Numbered from the stretch's first letter, positions 6,696 through 13,885 are shown. The stretch: DNA of 16,386 nucleotides from an uncultured bacterium (GCA_949286295.1 CASECK010000007.1:1-16386); one strand, 5' to 3'. Numbers and translations are program-made. Notes: generated by a model from the sequence alone, not told the origin.

Positions 6696-9458
6696 TTACG
6701 CGCCGGTCTGGCCGGCGGGGGGCGCGGCGCCGGACTGGCTTGCGGAGCCGCCCGGGTCAGTGCCGCCCGGCACGCCGGGGTCCACCGGGTCCCCGGGGTT
6801 CACCGGGTCCACCGGCTGGCTGGGGTCCACGGGCTGGACGGGGTCCACCGGCTGATTGGGGTCCACAGGCTGGCTGGGGTCCACGGGCTGGACGGGGTCC
6901 ACATAGCCCGGGTCCCCGGGATTCAGGTTCATATTCGGGTCGTTGGGGTCCGGTTCCACCACCACCTGGGCGTGGACGGTACACAGCCCGTGGGTGGAGG
7001 CCACGCCGTAGCGGTATTTCTCATCCGCCGCGGTCACGCCGCCCACCGCCAGGCGCTCATAGTCGGGGTAGCACACCTCCCGCAGGCTGGCCTCGGGGCA
7101 GTTGGGCCCAGCCTCGTGGTACAGGCCGGTCTGCTTGGCCTCCTCCCCCTCGCCGTCCATCACCGGGTCGTCCACACAGATGGTCATGACCCCCGCGGCG
7201 GTGTGCACCGGGCACACGTCCCCCTCCGGATAGTCCTCGGGGAAGATAGAGCGGTTCACCACCCGGCTGCCCTCCCCCATGACGGTGCGGGGGTCTATCC
7301 GGCAGTACTCGGTGGCCAGCTTGCCGCTGTCCAGGCAGTAGGCGACGGTCCGCCGCCCGCCCGGGTCGGGGAAATCCCGGTCGGGCAGGCCCTCGTGGAT
7401 ACGGCTCATAACCTGGTTCCAAAGGTCCACGTGCCGGGTGGTGTTGGGCATGGTGCCGGTGTTGTTGGGATAGCCCATCCACACCGCGGCGGTGTAATAG
7501 GGGGTGTAACCCACAAACCACAGGTCCTTGACGTCATTGGTGGTGCCGGTCTTGCCGGCGGCGTGCATCCCCCGCAGGTCGTGCCCGGCGGCGGTGCCGC
7601 TGTCCAGCACGCTCTGGAGCAGCTCGTTCATATAGTAGGCGGTCTGCTCCTTGATGACCTGCTGCCGCTCCTGGCCGTTCTCCAGCAGCAGGACCTCCTC
7701 GCCGTCCACAAGCTGGGTGATTTTGGTAAAGGTCCGGGACTGGGTGTACACGCCGTTGTTGGGGAAGACGGCGTAGGCCTCGGCCATATCCCGGTTGGTC
7801 ACCCCGTCGGTCAGGCCGCCCATGGCCAGGGGGGCCACACCCACGTCGCTGTACACCTTGCCGTTGATTTCCCGGCCCTCCTCCAAATCGATGTGGAAGC
7901 GGTCCTGCATAAAGTTAAAGCTCTCCTGGGGGGTGACCAAGTCCGCGACAATGCGCACGGCGATGGTATTCAGCGACCAGCGCAGGGCATAGGGGATGTC
8001 GGTCAGGCCCCGGTAGCTGGCCGACCCGGAGTTATAGGGCCAGGGGTTGCCATTCATCTCCTGATAGGGGTAGTCGTCCAGCACCGTGATGGGACTGATT
8101 TTGCCCATCTCAAAGGCGGGGGCATAGACGGACAGGGGCTTGATGGACGAGCCGGGCTGTCTGGGGGAGCTGTTGGCAAAGTTGCTGAGCAGGTTACCCT
8201 CCTTCTGCCCGAACTGGCCGGCAATGGCCACCAAATCCCCGGTGTTGTTGTCAATGACAGAGATGGAGGACTGCATCCGCTCGCCGCTGCGGGAGGTGTA
8301 GTCCAGATTTTCCCGGTTGGTGTATACCGCATCCACCGCCGCTTGGACGTCCGGGTCAAAGCAGGTGTAGATGCGCAGGCCGCCCTGGGACAGGGCCTGC
8401 TCGATTCGGGTGTCCGACCAGTCGAACTCCTGCTTCAGGGCCGCAATCACGTCAGAGCGAACGGTCTCCTCATACCAGGTGTAGATATTGGTCACCTGGC
8501 TCTCCCCCTCGGCCCGCTCAAAGACCAGCTCCTGGGCCACGGCCTGGTCGTGCTCCTCCTGGGTAATCTTGCCCTGGCGGAGCATCTCGCTCAGGATGAC
8601 CTCCTGGCGGTACTTGTTCCACTGCCGGGCGTCCCACAGCTCGCCGGTGCTGGTCTCGGACTTGGACACGGAGTAGGGGCCGTATTTGGAGGGGTTGTTG
8701 GTGATGCCCACCAGACTGGCGCACTCAGCCAGGGTCAGCTGGGACACGGGCTTGCCGAAATAGGTCAGCGCGGCGGACCCCACCCCCTTGCAGCCGCTGC
8801 CCAAGGGGATGATGTTCAGGTACATCTCGATGGTGTCCTCTTTGCTGTTGTTCTGGGTGAAGCGCAGGGCCCGGACAATCTCGGTAATCTTCCGCTTCAC
8901 CGTCACCTCGTTGTAGTCGGTGAGGTTTTTGAGCATCTGCTGGGTGATGGTGGAACCGCCGGAGATGCTGTTGCCGGTAAACATATCCAGCACGGCCTTT
9001 CCGGTGCGCAGCCAGTCCACCCCCGGGTGCTCCCAGAAGCGCTGGTCCTCTATGGCCACGGCGGCGTCAATCAGGTACTGGGGCATATCCTCCAAGTCCA
9101 CCCAGATGGCGTTCTCCGCGCTGAACAGCTGGGTCATCTCCACATATTCCCCGGTGTTCTTGTCCTGGTAGTACATATAGCTGTTCTCGCCGTAGGTGAA
9201 GTCGTCCAGGCTGAGGTCGGCCAGGGGGACGATGACCCGGTTGATATACACCGCCGCAAAGCAGCACAGCAGCGCCCCGGTGCACAGCCCCACCAGCAGC
9301 AGGGTGCCCAGCACCTTCCACACCATAGAGGCTCTGCCGCCGGCGCGCCTTCTCCGCCTGCGGGGGCGGCGCCCCCCCTCCCCCTCCTGGCCCGGGGCCC
9401 TGTGGCGGGAGGGATAGTCGCTGTTTTCGTATAGAGAGCTTTGATTGTGGTCAGACAC
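6696..9458 (-). CDS. Class A penicillin-binding protein (PBP1A family), bifunctional
   Basis: A 920-residue membrane-anchored cell-wall synthase that polymerises glycan chains and cross-links the peptides. Order: basic cytoplasmic tail (Arg-rich at 30-42); one membrane segment at about 46-72; GT51 transglycosylase with Glu137 in EDQRFWEHPG, then GGSTITQQMLKN at 167-178 and the later LNIIPLGSG; transpeptidase with the nucleophile in S437-S-I-K440, SLN at 495-497 and KTGT at 636-639. After about residue 690 come Cys-containing extracellular segments and a hexapeptide-repeat tail. The start is a GTG at 9458 with GGAGG 7 nt upstream; an in-frame ATG at 9560 lies before the ribosome binding site and at the transcription start, so it is rejected. 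Single-gene unit with promoter and terminator. Confidence 0.96.
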   Translation of the reverse strand: MSDHNQSSLYENSDYPSRHRAPGQEGEGGRRPRRRRRRAGGRASMVWKVLGTLLLVGLCTGALLCCFAAVYINRVIVPLADLSLDDFTYGENSYMYYQDKNTGEYVEMTQLFSAENAIWVDLEDMPQYLIDAAVAIEDQRFWEHPGVDWLRTGKAVLDMFTGNSISGGSTITQQMLKNLTDYNEVTVKRKITEIVRALRFTQNNSKEDTIEMYLNIIPLGSGCKGVGSAALTYFGKPVSQLTLAECASLVGITNNPSKYGPYSVSKSETSTGELWDARQWNKYRQEVILSEMLRQGKITQEEHDQAVAQELVFERAEGESQVTNIYTWYEETVRSDVIAALKQEFDWSDTRIEQALSQGGLRIYTCFDPDVQAAVDAVYTNRENLDYTSRSGERMQSSISVIDNNTGDLVAIAGQFGQKEGNLLSNFANSSPRQPGSSIKPLSVYAPAFEMGKISPITVLDDYPYQEMNGNPWPYNSGSASYRGLTDIPYALRWSLNTIAVRIVADLVTPQESFNFMQDRFHIDLEEGREINGKVYSDVGVAPLAMGGLTDGVTNRDMAEAYAVFPNNGVYTQSRTFTKITQLVDGEEVLLLENGQERQQVIKEQTAYYMNELLQSVLDSGTAAGHDLRGMHAAGKTGTTNDVKDLWFVGYTPYYTAAVWMGYPNNTGTMPNTTRHVDLWNQVMSRIHEGLPDRDFPDPGGRRTVAYCLDSGKLATEYCRIDPRTVMGEGSRVVNRSIFPEDYPEGDVCPVHTAAGVMTICVDDPVMDGEGEEAKQTGLYHEAGPNCPEASLREVCYPDYERLAVGGVTAADEKYRYGVASTHGLCTVHAQVVVEPDPNDPNMNLNPGDPGYVDPVQPVDPSQPVDPNQPVDPVQPVDPSQPVDPVNPGDPVDPGVPGGTDPGGSASQSGAAPPAGQTGA
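6785..6905 (-). repeat. Tandem repeat encoding a (QPVDPx)n C-terminal tail
   Basis: Residues about 853-894 of the PBP repeat the hexapeptide Q-P-V-D-P-(S/V/N), five clean copies flanked by degenerate GDP-containing ones. At the DNA level an identical 35-nt block occurs at 6814-6848 and 6868-6902, 54 nt apart (three units), which shows recent duplication. The tail is extracellular, acidic and extended, and copy number is probably variable between strains. Confidence 0.85.
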
Positions 9459-9558
9459 GATGTTACCTCCAGTCGGGGACCCGCCCGGGGCGGCGTCCCG
9501 ACGGTCTTGGCTGCGCGGCACACCGGCGCCGCGATAGGAAAACGGGTGCGCGCAACAC

Positions 9559-9571
9559 ACCCAGTATGGGT
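9559..9571. promoter_or_regulatory. Inverted repeat at the PBP transcription start
   Basis: ACCCA-3 nt-TGGGT, a 5+5 inverted repeat directly downstream of the -10 hexamer and covering the predicted start site. It could be an operator, but it is short and could be chance. Confidence 0.3.
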
Positions 9572-9599
9572 ATTATAGCAGATTTTCCCCGTTTGTCCA
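9572..9599 (-). promoter_or_regulatory. Sigma-A promoter of the PBP gene
   Basis: Minus-strand TGGACA, 16-nt spacer, perfect TATAAT preceded by TGC (extended -10). The start near 9565 leaves a ~107-nt leader before the GTG start. Confidence 0.85.
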
Positions 9600-9665
9600 C
9601 TAAAACCTAACGCCCGCAGCCCCTCTCCCGGGCGCGGGCCGGTTAAATTTTACGGCCGCCGCCCC

Positions 9666-9694
9666 TTGCTTTTTTCCCCGCTCCGGGGTACAAT
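9666..9694 (+). promoter_or_regulatory. Sigma-A promoter of the DUF1292 gene
   Basis: TTGCTT, 17-nt spacer, TACAAT, about 30 nt before the AGGAGG ribosome binding site of the gene at 9731. It probably also drives the downstream structured RNA. Confidence 0.8.
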
Positions 9695-9730
9695 AGAATA
9701 CGAGAAAGAAGCACGAGGAGGCGCCCCGCC

Positions 9731-10048
9731 ATGGAAGAGCTGTTTGGCCCCGATTTTATCACAGTCACAGACGAGGACGGCAACGAATTCGAGCTGGAGC
9801 TGGTGGACACCCTGGAGCACAAGGGAATCACCTACCTGGCCCTGTTCCCCGCCGTGGCCGGGGACGAGCAGACCGGCCAGCCCGTGGACGTGGACGCCGA
9901 CGACGAGGAGTACGGCCTTGTCATCATGAAGGCCATCCAGGACAACGGCGAGGAGCTGCTGTCCACCCTGGATTCCGACCAGGAGCTGGACGAGGTCTAC
10001 GAGCTGTTCATGGAGCGCTTCTTCCAGGAGGAAGCCCAGGAAGAGTAA
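9731..10048 (+). CDS. DUF1292 (YrzB-type) small acidic protein
   Basis: A 105-residue, strongly acidic protein of the DUF1292/UPF0473 family, common in Firmicutes and of unknown function. The pattern is typical: an N-terminal ITVTDEDGNEFELELVDTLEHKGITYLAL strand pair, a middle segment YGLVIMKAIQDNGEELLSTLDSDQELDEVYELF, and an E-rich end. The ATG is preceded by AGGAGG (9 nt). In Bacillus this family sits with yrzL/yrrK (RuvX); here no such neighbours occur, and the gene precedes a structured RNA by only a few nucleotides. Confidence 0.9.
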   Translation: MEELFGPDFITVTDEDGNEFELELVDTLEHKGITYLALFPAVAGDEQTGQPVDVDADDEEYGLVIMKAIQDNGEELLSTLDSDQELDEVYELFMERFFQEEAQEE

Positions 10049-10054
10049 CTTCGT

Positions 10055-10252
10055 TTTTCCTGCTCGGTGCGTGATGGGTCCTTTTAAACCCACATCTCTT
10101 GAACGGGACGCACCTCTCGCCGCGCGGGTTGCAGGCCTCCCGGCCCCCTTCGAGGCCAGCCGGACGTTGGAAGCAGCAAAACGCGGCGGAAGCGACCCAC
10201 CTGCCAAACGTGCAGGTTCTAATCGGGTCCACACGGCCAGAGCGGGACATTT
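10055..10252 (+). ncRNA. ssrS: Probable 6S RNA (RNA polymerase-binding regulator)
   Basis: No gene fits 10049-10358, but the first ~200 nt fold well. The ends pair: 10058-10065 with 10240-10247, then, after a one-base bulge, 10066-10073 with 10232-10238 (one further bulge), a closing stem of about 15 pairs. Inside are a small hairpin TGGGT/ACCCA (10075-10092), a long GC-rich upper arm (GGCCTC/GAGGCC apex near 10135-10165), and a 3'-side hairpin ACCTGC-caaac-GTGCAGGT followed by an unpaired TCTAATC. Length near 200 nt, a closing stem, a central bubble with small side hairpin and the CAAACGT.CAGG segment all resemble Firmicutes 6S RNA. No clear own promoter is visible, so it may be processed from the DUF1292 transcript. 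SRP RNA, tmRNA and RNase P RNA lack their hallmarks here. Exact ends are uncertain by several nt. Confidence 0.65.
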
Positions 10253-10277
10253 AGAGAAAACGCGCATCCCTCACTGG

Positions 10278-10310
10278 GCCGCGGCACCCTCTTTGGGCGC
10301 CGCGGCTTTT
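10278..10310 (+). terminator. Intrinsic terminator after the structured RNA
   Basis: GCCGCGGC and its complement enclose an inner CCC/GGG pairing and a small loop, followed by TTTT on the plus strand. It ends the DUF1292-RNA unit and faces the converging restriction-modification genes. Confidence 0.85.
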
Positions 10311-10314
10311 CTAT

Positions 10315-10339
10315 CCCCTCCCCGCCGCGGGGGGAGGGG
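10315..10339 (-). terminator. Hairpin 3' of the S-subunit gene
   Basis: CCCCTCCCC and GGGGAGGGG pair across a 7-nt loop about 20 nt after the S-gene stop. There is no T-tract on the minus strand, so it is at best a weak terminator or a 3'-end stabiliser. Confidence 0.4.
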
Positions 10340-10358
10340 ACCCGCGCCGGCCGGAGCG

Positions 10359-11459
10359 TCACTCCGCCGCCTGCTGGGATTCGGCCTGCTTTTGCGCGCT
10401 GTACGACACCACACCGCCCACGACCTGCTTTTGGATGGCGGAGGCGGCCAGCTCCATGGCCCCATAGTCCGGCTCCCCATTTTGGACCGGCAGCATAATC
10501 TCCAGCTCATCGGCGTCTTTCGCGTAAAAATTCTTCGCGTAGCTGAACTTCCCCGTATGCGCCGCTTTATGAATCGCCGCGGTGAGAAAGATTGCGGCAA
10601 AGGGAGGCAGGCGCTGCGTGTGCACCACGGCGATGTGGTCGTCCGCGCCATACGCATAATTCCGGTATTTTGCCGAGCCGAACATATCCACCGTCACCGT
10701 GTTTTTGGGGAAAACCGTAACGTCATTCCCGATGAAGGCCGACACCCCCTGCTCCGCTTCTCCGGCCGTTACAAAGGGCAGGGGACCGGCGGTCCGGTCC
10801 GCGCTTTTCAGGCGCTTGCCCCGAGTGGACGCCCCGAACAGCTCCTTCAGATTGAACTGCTTCCACGCCATGCATTCAAATTTCTCTATCGCCGCTTTCT
10901 CCCCGGGAGTCAGGCGCGTATCCTTCAGCCCGGCGGCGGAGAGATAGGCCTCCAGCTCCGCGTGCCGCCGCGCCTCCAGCTGTGCGACAAACCGCTCCAT
11001 AAAGTCAAAATCCAGTTTCCCCTCCCCCGTGACGGGAAGCTTAACGGCGGCCGTCCGGAAGGTCTGGTCGGCATTGCGGACCAGGACGGACAGCATCCTT
11101 GCTTTTTGCTTGTTCAAAACCGCGGTGAAGAAATGGACCGCTTTGGGAGGAATGGAGATTTTCGGGGTGACTTTTCTGACAAACTGCCCGGCGTACCAGG
11201 GCTTTTGCCGGTAGAAAAAGTCCATTTGCAGCAATCCCAAGCTCCAGGTGCCCGCGGGATTGATGTTGCTGGCATTGACAAACCCCGTGCTCTTCAGTAT
11301 GCCCTGATTGAGGGACGTTCTTGTCACATAATCGTACTCGTCCCCCGGCGTCAGCACGTCGGAATTGAAACTCAGCGTGCGTTCAATCTCAAACAAATCT
11401 CCCAGCCGGAATTCGCCCCACTCAACCTGGCCCAGTCTTTTGTTGAGTGAGGCATTTAT
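10359..11459 (-). CDS. BcgI-like restriction-modification specificity (S) domain, read by -1 frameshift from the RM gene
   Basis: Target-recognition module of a BcgI-like (type IIB) system. It has the two-fold repeat expected of S subunits: half one starts EWGEFRLGDLFEIE and half two starts AWKQFNLKELFGAS about 170 residues later, each followed by a variable recognition region (VTRTSLNQGI; FVTAGEAEQGV) and a spacer helix. Length from the frameshift codon is 366 residues; BcgI B is of similar size (about 340). No ATG, GTG or TTG stands before the first repeat in this frame: the first possible start, a TTG at 11396, cuts that repeat and has no usable ribosome binding site. The coordinates therefore begin at the ATA codon entered by a -1 shift at the end of the upstream gene. 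Stand-alone initiation at CTG 11435 or ATA is the alternative. Confidence 0.85.
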   Translation of the reverse strand: MNASLNKRLGQVEWGEFRLGDLFEIERTLSFNSDVLTPGDEYDYVTRTSLNQGILKSTGFVNASNINPAGTWSLGLLQMDFFYRQKPWYAGQFVRKVTPKISIPPKAVHFFTAVLNKQKARMLSVLVRNADQTFRTAAVKLPVTGEGKLDFDFMERFVAQLEARRHAELEAYLSAAGLKDTRLTPGEKAAIEKFECMAWKQFNLKELFGASTRGKRLKSADRTAGPLPFVTAGEAEQGVSAFIGNDVTVFPKNTVTVDMFGSAKYRNYAYGADDHIAVVHTQRLPPFAAIFLTAAIHKAAHTGKFSYAKNFYAKDADELEIMLPVQNGEPDYGAMELAASAIQKQVVGGVVSYSAQKQAESQQAAE

Positions 11460-11465
11460 TTTTTT
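11415..11465 (-). promoter_or_regulatory. -1 programmed ribosomal frameshift signal (slippery A7 plus hairpin)
   Basis: The RM gene ends CTA AAA AAA TAA, so positions 11465-11459 form the zero-frame heptamer A_AAA_AAA. The TAA follows at once. After a 5-nt spacer a hairpin forms on the minus strand: GCCTCACTCAAC (11453-11442) with GTTGAGTGGGGC (11426-11415), 12 pairs with one G-U, loop of 15 nt (11441-11427) that itself contains CTGG/CCAG. Heptamer, spacer and stem match bacterial dnaX- and IS-type -1 signals. The shifted frame reads ATA AAT GCC TCA into the S domain. Confidence 0.85.
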
Positions 11466-13507
11466 AGGCGGCTGTCCTCCTGATTCTCCACTTTGAGCAG
11501 GGTGGATACTTCCCAGGCCAAATACTCGCTGACCGTCTTTTGGATATCTTCCAAGGTGGGTCTTGTATCCATGGGCGCCGTTTGGTTCCAGTCCGACCCG
11601 TTTTGCGGGTCGATATGGCCCTCGTAATACTCTTTTTCGGTGAGCAGACGGAGCTTTTCTTTCCCGTAGCGCACCAGGTCGACGACCTCTTGATAGCGCT
11701 CCTTCGCGTGGTCCGTGTCCCGCAGATTCACGCTTGCCTTTTTCCGGTTGGAGCGGGTATAGCCGTCGTTGGAAAAGTCAATGAACTTCACCACGTCGTC
11801 CCTCTGATGGGCCTCGCCCACGCGGAACACATAGACGTTGGTCTGGACGCTGGATTTGCCTATGAAAAGGTCGAGGGGCATTTTGATGCTGGCAAGCAGC
11901 GTGTTTCGCTTTAAAATCTTCCGGTTGTACTCCGCCGCTTTCCCGGACCCCGCCGAGTTCTGGATGATGATGGCGGCGTATCCGCCCCTCATCATGGACA
12001 GCGCCCGCTCCACAAAAATCATGCCGTTTCCCTTGGCGGAGTAGGGCGGATTTAGGACAAAGGCGGTCGCGGGGAATCGCTTCTTGCCGTTTCCATACCC
12101 ATAGTTGCCGTTGAAATCAGTCAGGGAATCCTTGTTCAGGATGTTAGAGCTGCCGTCCCCCATGAGAATCATGTTCAAAATGGCAAGCATATAGACGCTG
12201 GAGAGAATTTCAAGGCCCAGCAGCTGATTGGACTTAATCTGCGCCGATTTTTCCGCCAGCTCTTCCGGGGAGTTGAGTCTCTCCTTGGCATCGACCAGCA
12301 TCTCGTTCATCGCCGCAACCAGCAGGCCGGCGGAGCCTGTGGCAAAGTCCCATACATACGAATCCATGTTGACCCGGGCAAGCCGGACCAAAAACGTCGC
12401 GACGTAAGAGGGGGTCAGCACCACATCATTCAGCTTGTCCTGGGTAAAGCCGAGCCAGCTGTACATCTCGTTGAACAGCTTGCCGGTGAAGTCCGTGGTC
12501 AGGCCGATTTTATAGTAGATGCCAAGGTCGTCCACAATTTTGGTGAACACGCGCTTGAGCTGGCTCTCCCCATTTGTGACCTTGTTGATGTTGTCCGTGG
12601 TCAGCGTATTTTGCAGGGTTCTCAAAATCAGCTCTTTCTTCTCCCGGGGCAGCTTTTTCTCGTTGAGAAAGGCCCTGATTTTCCTTACGATGATGTCGCC
12701 GTCCGTGTTTCCCTCCTCCGGAGAGGACTTCAGGTCCTCTTTGTCCAGCGGCGCGACTTTTCCCGGCACGCCCAGCGTCGCAATGATGGAGGCGGCCACC
12801 AGATAAACCCGGTCGTTTTCCCCCAGGCCCTTTTCGTTTTGATAAATATCGTTGTTGAGTTTCACCAGGCTGGCGCTGATCTCCTGCTCCCGCTTCTCCT
12901 TCAGCTGCTCCAGCTCCTCCTGGGTCAACTGCAGCGCCCTCACTTGCTCAAGGAAGGCGTCAAAGTTCTCCGCCTTTAAAAAGGAGAGGTCGGTATACTC
13001 CCCGACCCGCTGGCCCACGCCCAGGTTTTTCTTCGACACATAGTATACGCCAATGGAGCACTCCAGCTCCCCGCGCTCGTTCTGAAACCCCGTTACGCCA
13101 ATGGCGATGATATCCGTGTAGCTGGTATGGTGCAAGATGGCGTTGGCGTAATGCACAGCCCCGTTCACCGCATAGGAGTTGATGTTTTTAAAGTGGGGCT
13201 CGTTTTTGGCGGTCCTGTTTTCCACCCGGCCGTCCGCGTCCAGCTTAATTAGCTTGTCCCGATACCCCTTATACTCAATGAGGACCGGGTACTTGTCCAG
13301 CTTGCGGTCCGTCAAAAGCAGCTTGGCGTCCGGCCTGTTTCCCCCCGCGCCCCCGTTTTTGGAAAAATAGTCATTCAGCGCCCGGTCAATCTCCGCGTTC
13401 AGCGGCTCCTGCTCCAGCTTATAATCCAGCTTGTATGACTTCAGCCATCCGTTCACCAAATCGGCAACCTTCGGCTCGACCGATGGAACCGCCGTCTTTT
13501 TCGCCAT
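11456..13507 (-). CDS. BcgI-like fused nuclease and N6-adenine DNA methyltransferase (RM subunit)
   Basis: A 683-residue protein joining cleavage and methylation. Residues about 15-160 are a PD-(D/E)xK nuclease: P59-D60 and E78-Y-K80 give the metal-binding triad (BcgI uses the same ExK). A helical linker (about 190-330) leads to the methyltransferase, with a motif X-like LTPSYVATFL at 364-373, motif I DFATGSAG at 387-394 and motif IV NPPY at 486-489, the gamma-class N6-adenine order. The start chosen is the ATG at 13507 with GGGAGAGG upstream; the in-frame extension to 13657 is Arg/Gly-rich leader. It ends exactly on a slippery A7 before TAA, allowing a ~1049-residue fusion to the S domain. 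Composition is less GC-rich than the flanks, which suggests acquisition. No control (C) protein is visible. Confidence 0.93.
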   Translation of the reverse strand: MAKKTAVPSVEPKVADLVNGWLKSYKLDYKLEQEPLNAEIDRALNDYFSKNGGAGGNRPDAKLLLTDRKLDKYPVLIEYKGYRDKLIKLDADGRVENRTAKNEPHFKNINSYAVNGAVHYANAILHHTSYTDIIAIGVTGFQNERGELECSIGVYYVSKKNLGVGQRVGEYTDLSFLKAENFDAFLEQVRALQLTQEELEQLKEKREQEISASLVKLNNDIYQNEKGLGENDRVYLVAASIIATLGVPGKVAPLDKEDLKSSPEEGNTDGDIIVRKIRAFLNEKKLPREKKELILRTLQNTLTTDNINKVTNGESQLKRVFTKIVDDLGIYYKIGLTTDFTGKLFNEMYSWLGFTQDKLNDVVLTPSYVATFLVRLARVNMDSYVWDFATGSAGLLVAAMNEMLVDAKERLNSPEELAEKSAQIKSNQLLGLEILSSVYMLAILNMILMGDGSSNILNKDSLTDFNGNYGYGNGKKRFPATAFVLNPPYSAKGNGMIFVERALSMMRGGYAAIIIQNSAGSGKAAEYNRKILKRNTLLASIKMPLDLFIGKSSVQTNVYVFRVGEAHQRDDVVKFIDFSNDGYTRSNRKKASVNLRDTDHAKERYQEVVDLVRYGKEKLRLLTEKEYYEGHIDPQNGSDWNQTAPMDTRPTLEDIQKTVSEYLAWEVSTLLKVENQEDSRLKK

Positions 13508-13668
13508 ATTCCTCTCCCTTTCTGTGTGCACGGCACGTCTCCAGCGCTGTCTTTTCCCGCTATCCTCAACTGGGGCCGTCCTTTTCTGCCGCCGGAGGCC
13601 GTGCCGCTCCCGTCCGGCCCCCCGGCCTTCCCCTTCAAACCGGCTCCTCCGCGGCAAGATTTGTAATC

Positions 13669-13697
13669 AATATACCATCTTTCGATTTTTGGCGCAA
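13669..13697 (-). promoter_or_regulatory. Promoter of the restriction-modification genes
   Basis: Minus-strand TTGCGC, 17-nt spacer, TATATT, with TG one base before the -10. The -35 lies inside an inverted repeat TTTGGC (13688-13693)/GCCAAA (13705-13710) that could be an operator. The predicted leader before the ATG at 13507 is unusually long, about 155 nt. Confidence 0.7.
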
Positions 13698-13756
13698 GCA
13701 AGGGGCCAAATTTTTATTCCCCATATTGGGAAGGCCAGCCCGCAGGCTGTGTCACC

Positions 13757-13777
13757 CGATAAACAGGGAATTTATCG
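13757..13777. promoter_or_regulatory. 21-bp inverted repeat in the divergent intergenic region
   Basis: CGATAAA-7 nt-TTTATCG is a perfect 7+7 inverted repeat, extended by CC/GG pairs beyond a mismatch. It lies between the divergent RM and WYL promoters in the 378-bp region 13508-13885, which otherwise holds no convincing gene. It is a candidate operator; which protein would bind it is unknown. Confidence 0.4.
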
Positions 13778-13823
13778 TGGGGATTTTGCAGCCGCAGGGA
13801 CAAAAAGGATTTTCTTGAAACAT

Positions 13824-13855
13824 GACAGACAGTTGTCCGGTTCCTATGCTATAAT
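13824..13855 (+). promoter_or_regulatory. Extended -10 promoter with upstream inverted repeat for the WYL operon
   Basis: TGC-TATAAT at 13847-13855 has no -35 hexamer at 16-18 nt spacing. In its place is the inverted repeat GACA-6 nt-TGTC (13824-13837). This layout suggests regulator-dependent or autoregulated transcription, the WYL protein encoded 30 nt downstream being the natural candidate. Confidence 0.6.
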
Positions 13856-13885
13856 ACAAAAAAAGCGGGAAAGGCGGCGCATCCC

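Noticed and set aside
6972..9434. An 820-codon plus-strand open frame opposite the PBP gene
   Set aside because: It mirrors the PBP coding frame in GC-rich DNA, shows low-complexity Gly/Val/His composition and no domain, and the minus strand has complete PBP motifs.
9601..9655. Imperfect hairpin between the PBP and DUF1292 promoters (TAAAA..TAAC..GCCCGC with its near complement)
   Set aside because: Several mismatches, no T-tract and no transcript expected to read it; probably chance in GC-rich intergenic DNA.
10071..11450. A 459-codon plus-strand open frame over the structured RNA and S domain
   Set aside because: It crosses a terminator and lies opposite a recognisable S subunit; composition is that of a shadow.
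11372..11455. Re-initiation at the ATG overlapping the RM stop (TAAATG)
   Set aside because: It is in the wrong frame for the S domain and stops after 27 codons.
13453..13701. Leader peptide in the RM 5' UTR starting at TTG after GGAGGAG
   Set aside because: Arg/Gly-rich and overlaps the RM start out of frame; it does not look like coding sequence, though a regulatory leader cannot be excluded.
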